NCBI RefSeq assembly: GCF_021347895.1 | Contig: NC_067118.1 | Location: forward strand, 13,519,015-13,583,014 | Direction: 5' to 3' | Length of the DNA: 64,000 bases | DNA from: Acanthochromis polyacanthus | Taxonomy: Eukaryota > Chordata > Actinopteri > Pomacentridae | In this document: piece by piece, positions 60,314 through 64,000 of the stretch | Position numbering within the stretch: position 1 is the first letter of the stretch | Layout of the letters: every line of letters begins with the position of its first letter | The notes under the pieces: generated by a model | Databases searched by the model: none | What the model was told of the DNA's origin: nothing | What the model saw: only the letters and a program-made list of their open reading frames with translations | Translations under genes and position numbers: made by a program

Positions 60314-62119
60314 TCTGCCAAAAAACTGCATTTTTCAGGGCCTAACATGCTCGAAAAGTCATGAAAATTTGCACACACATCAGAACTGGCGAAAAATTTT
60401 ATATTTTTAGGGCATGTGGAGGTGTGTGCAAAATGGCTCCATAGCGCCCCCTACAAAATTTTAAAAAGTGGTATTAGGCCAACTCAGAGGGAATTTGGTC
60501 TAGACTACAAAATTTGGGAGGCATATGCAGCACATCAGGAAACACAAAAAAGTCAATCACAGCCATGCTCTACACCCAACAGGAANNNNNNNNNNNNNNN
60601 NNNNNNNNNNNNNNNNNNNNNNNNNNNNNNNNNNNNNNNNNNNNNNNNNNNNNNNNNNNNNNNNNNNNNNNNNNNNNNNNNNNNNACTGACAAATTTAGA
60701 AAAAGTCAAGCGCCACCTATTGGTAACAAGCAGTTTAGAAATTACATTTGCACACATCATTGCTCAAACTTTTTCATATCATTCTGAAAATTGGTCAGCT
60801 GATTCATCACCCCTGACAATGCCAAAGTGTGAAGATTTTGCATTTGATGAAATGCTGTTGCCGTGGCAACGTTGTTTTGTGACAAACAAAGTACTTTTTG
60901 ACAGGCTTAGAATGTTCAACAACTCACCAAAATTTACACACACATCACGTCGTCTCAAGGAATAAAATGTATGCATCTCTGCAGGGCATGTGCTATAGCC
61001 CCCCCTACAGTATGTTTAATAAACAGCCCCGGCAGCACGATTCACCGACATCCACAAAATTTGGGAGACATATAGAGCACATCAGAACGCACAAAAAAGC
61101 CTCTTGGAGCCATCCCCTAAACCCAAAGGGAAGTCCGCCATTTTCAATTAAGTGGACAAATTTTCTCTATTTTTTGATATTTTGAGAGCGAATTCCTCCT
61201 TGGGGTTAACTCCTCGAGACCTGAAATTTTGCCAAGATATACAACACAATCTCCTGATCAAAAGTTATTAAAAGATTCTTCCAGAGTCAAAGGGTGTGGC
61301 CATGGCGATATCCAGAATTTTGATGGTTCGCCATGAAAATCAAGTGCTATCTAACTATCCTCTGCATGCTCCAATCTACCTCAGACCTCACATGATTAGA
61401 CACAGTCCTGTCCTGATCACATTTACAGGCCAAAATACATTCACAGCATCTACCATAGCGCCCCCTAAAAGAATTTAAAAAATAGCCTCCACACAGACTT
61501 TCACCTACGACTATGAAATTTGGCATGCATAAGTAGCACATGAGTGCAAGCAAAAAGTCTCTTGGAGTCATTCTCTAAACACAACAGAAAGTTGGCCATT
61601 TTGAATTAAATGTCAGATTTTTGGTGTTTTGGTCCATTTTCAACAATTCATTTGTCACTGGCAATAACTCCAAAACACCTGAATTTGGGAAAAATATATG
61701 AAAGCCTTCAGGTTGCATATTTGCAAAAATTGTTCACAAAAACTCAAAGGGCATGGCCATGGCGGCCAACTGAACTTTAATGTTATGCCATGAAGCAGGA
61801 CGTCTTGTGGTAATCCCCTGTACATGCTGTTAATCTACCTCAAACTTTACATGTTTGATCAGAGTCAGTCCTGATGATTTCATAGACCACTATACAGTCA
61901 CAGACCATAGTGCCACCTGGTGGATGGACACAAAGTGCTGCAAAAATAGTCTGTACATGCTCCAATCTGTCTGAAATTTGACCTGAGTGCTCAGAATCCA
62001 GTCCTCGTTACATCCATGAGCCTAAATATACTTTGTCGCAGCATTGCCTGGTGGACATGCCTGGGTCGCCGACCAGCAAGGATGCGAGGACCCATCCAAC
62101 GCTGCTCGCAGCTTTAAAT
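60314..62119 (+). repeat. R1 unit U8 (A subtype) with assembly gap
   Basis: Head TCTGCCAAAAAACTGC, body A subtype, interrupted by 100 N. CTCF core (minus) at 61912-61923. Frames that run through the N block are meaningless. Confidence 0.8.
60586..60685. other. Assembly gap (100 N)
   Basis: Exactly 100 N, a placeholder length. In intact A units (U1, U3) the distance between the same flanking words is 583 bp, so about 480 bases are probably missing from the coordinates. Confidence 0.95.
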
Positions 62120-62415
62120 TAGGGTCTGAGCACCAACGGTGCAGAAGGACCCTATTGGGAACCTTTAGGGTTTTTTATTATTAGGGTCCGAGCACCGAGG
62201 TGCCGAGGACAGGCGGTGCAAGGGCACCGGCTGTCCAAGGCACCAACGGTGCCGTAGGACCCTATTGGAACCCTACGGTTTATTAGGGTCCGAGCACCGA
62301 GGTGCCGAAGACAGGCGGTGCAAGGGCACCGGCTGTCCAAGGGCACCAACGGTGCCGTAGGACCCTATTGAAACCCTACGGTTTATTATTATTATTTTAT
62401 TATTATTATTATTTG
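62120..62415 (+). repeat. One short and two full E modules, then ATT
   Basis: The short form (GAGCACCAACGGTGC only) is at about 62120-62170, as at 237-326. Full modules start near 62185 and 62286. Then ATT repeats follow up to the next R1 head. Confidence 0.75.
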
Positions 62416-64000
62416 TCTCTCAGAACAACTGCATTTTTGAGGGCCTAAACATGCTCAAAAAGTCATGAAAATTTGCACCACATCAGAACTGGCGAAAATT
62501 TCATATTTTGTAGGCATGTGGAGGTGTGTGCAAAAATGGCTCCATAGCGCCCCCTACAAAATTTTAAAAAGTGGTATTAGGCCAACTCAGAGGGAGTTTG
62601 GTCGAGAGCAACAAAATTTGGGAGGCATATGCAGCACATCAGGAAACACAAAAAGTCAATGACAGCCATGCTCTACACCCAACAGGAAGTGCGCCATCAT
62701 GCGTTAACTGTACAAAATCTATGATGAACTCCTCCTCGGGGAAAAGTCTGAGCGATCTGAAATTTGCCAGTACATACAGCAGACCTTCCTGAGAAAAAGT
62801 TATCAAAATCTTCCTCCATAGTTAAAGGGTGTGGTCGTGGCGGCCTGTCGAAATTTGATCCTTCGCCATGAAACAGGAAATGCTGTCTAACTCTCCTGAA
62901 CATGCTCCGATCTGAATGAAACTTTACATGTATGATCACAGACCTGCCTCGATGACATCCATACAGCAAGATTCATTCACAGTCACAGCGCCACCTTGTG
63001 GTATCAAGAATTTGACATTTTTTAGACTTTCATGTACTATTCTTAGCCTGTTGCTCAGATTCACCTCAGATGTTGTGACATAAGCCTGAACACATTGATG
63101 ATGAAGCACAGAAAAAATGGTGACGTGTGATGAAAAGGCGTGTCTGTGGCGGGACGGCAAAGTTTGATGTTTCGCCATGAAAATTGAAGTGTTCATATCT
63201 CAGCTGCAAAGGATCCTATCTGCCCCAAACTTCATGTGCTGGACACCAGAACCAGTTTGAGGACATCCACACTGAAAAATTTAGAAAAAGTCATAGCGCC
63301 ACCTCTTGGTAACAAGCAGTTTAGAAATTACATTTGCACACATCATTGCTCCAAACTTTGTCATATCATTCTGAAAATTGGTCAGCTAATTCTTCACCCC
63401 CAGACAATACCACAGTGTGAAGATTTTGATATTTGATGAAATGCTGTTGCCGTGGCAACGCATTGTTTTTGTGACAAACAAAGTACTTTTTGACAGGCTT
63501 AGAATGTTCAACAGCTCACCAAAATTTACACACACATCACAGTCGTCTCAAGGAATAACACTGTATGCATCTCTGCAGGGCATTTGCTATAGCGCCCCTG
63601 CAGTATGTTTAATAAACAGCCCCGGCAGCATGTTTCACCTACTTCCACAAAATTTGGGAGACCAAAGAGCACACCAGGACACACAAAAAAGCCTCTTGGA
63701 GCCATCCCCTAAACTCAACAGGAAGTCCGCCATTTTGAATTAAGTGGATAAAATTTCTGTATTTTTTTCATTTTTGAGAGCGAACTCCTCCTCGGGGTTA
63801 AGGTCTAGAGAGCTGAAATTTGCCAGGATATACAACACGATGTTATGATCAAAAGTTGTCAAAGGATTCTTGCAGAGTCAAAGGGTGTGGACATGGCGAC
63901 CTCCAGAATTTTGATGGTTCGCCATGAAACATCAAGTGCTACCTAACTATCCTCTGCATGCTCCAATCTACCTCAGACCTCACATGATTAAACACAGTCC
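62416..64000 (+). repeat. R1 unit U9 (A subtype), cut by window end
   Basis: Head TCTCTCAGAACAACTG and A-subtype body with CCAACTCAGAGGGAGTTTGG as in U6. It runs past the end of the window. Confidence 0.85.

Larger units (their letters stand above)
34969..61923 (-). promoter_or_regulatory. Set of 16 CTCF-like core motifs, all on the minus strand
   Basis: Exact matches to CCASYAGRKGGC (read on the minus strand) start at 34969, 35102, 37621, 37755, 40075, 42527, 46069, 46875, 48393, 50719, 53039, 53842, 55356, 57778, 60087 and 61912. Each is part of a D or R1 unit. Many more GCGCCCCCTA and GCGCCACCT boxes are partial matches. Function is not shown. Confidence 0.45.

Noticed and set aside
60416..60965. 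Open frames that cross the N block
   Set aside because: They depend on unknown bases.
43971..64000. Regularly spaced direct repeats as a CRISPR-like array
   Set aside because: Units are about 2.3 kb, spacers are microsatellites, and the context is a fish genome.

Overview
This window looks like nuclear DNA of a ray-finned (teleost) fish. The transposon mix points there: an L2-type LINE, an RTE/Rex3-like 3' tail, tRNA-headed SINEs with fish L2-type tails, Tc1/mariner, hAT, Penelope-like and LTR pieces, and a spliced KDZ-type transposase-like gene. There is no operon structure. Almost every open frame in the outer 40 kb is a by-product of repeats.

Layout. (1) 1-8956 and 31884-64000 are two arms of one repeat superfamily. 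Its long units (called C, D and R1 here, about 1.3-2.6 kb) sit between ATT microsatellites, start with a pyrimidine-rich head and end in a short hairpin, GCTGC..GCAGC, then TTTAATTA. Small GC-rich hairpin modules (called E and F) lie between them. Nearly all modules in the left arm are in minus orientation and all in the right arm are in plus orientation, so the arms face each other across the centre. The right arm holds four D units (32870-42604), a mixed F/E hairpin array (42605-43935) and nine R1 units (43971-64000). An assembly gap lies at 60586-60685.

(2) 8957-31883 is less repetitive. Its core is a broken, many-exon KDZ/HMGXB3-like gene on the plus strand (about 13519-24705). It has two N-terminal zinc-finger-like exons, a CxC cysteine-cluster exon, a SAP-like exon and a 648-bp transposase-like exon. 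Splice phases agree over most junctions, but there are two frameshifts and at least one missing exon. Its introns hold an L2 LINE, a SINE, a nearly intact Tc1 element with one stop codon, and MITEs. Two Penelope pieces (reverse transcriptase at 13086-13376, GIY-YIG endonuclease at 25083-25545) flank the gene. Each is preceded by an LTR of the same family, in opposite orientations.

(3) 25655-30470 is a nest: an Ac-like hAT remnant, interrupted by a ZBED5-like hAT with an exact 8-bp target duplication, itself interrupted by a 560-bp terminal-inverted-repeat element.

Most interesting: the repeat arms carry 18 exact matches to the CTCF core consensus, 2 on the plus strand in the left arm and 16 on the minus strand in the right arm, with none seen in the centre. 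That is a convergent layout around the KDZ gene. The E/F modules also keep their stems while their loops change. Family names come from motifs recognised by eye. No search or alignment was run.
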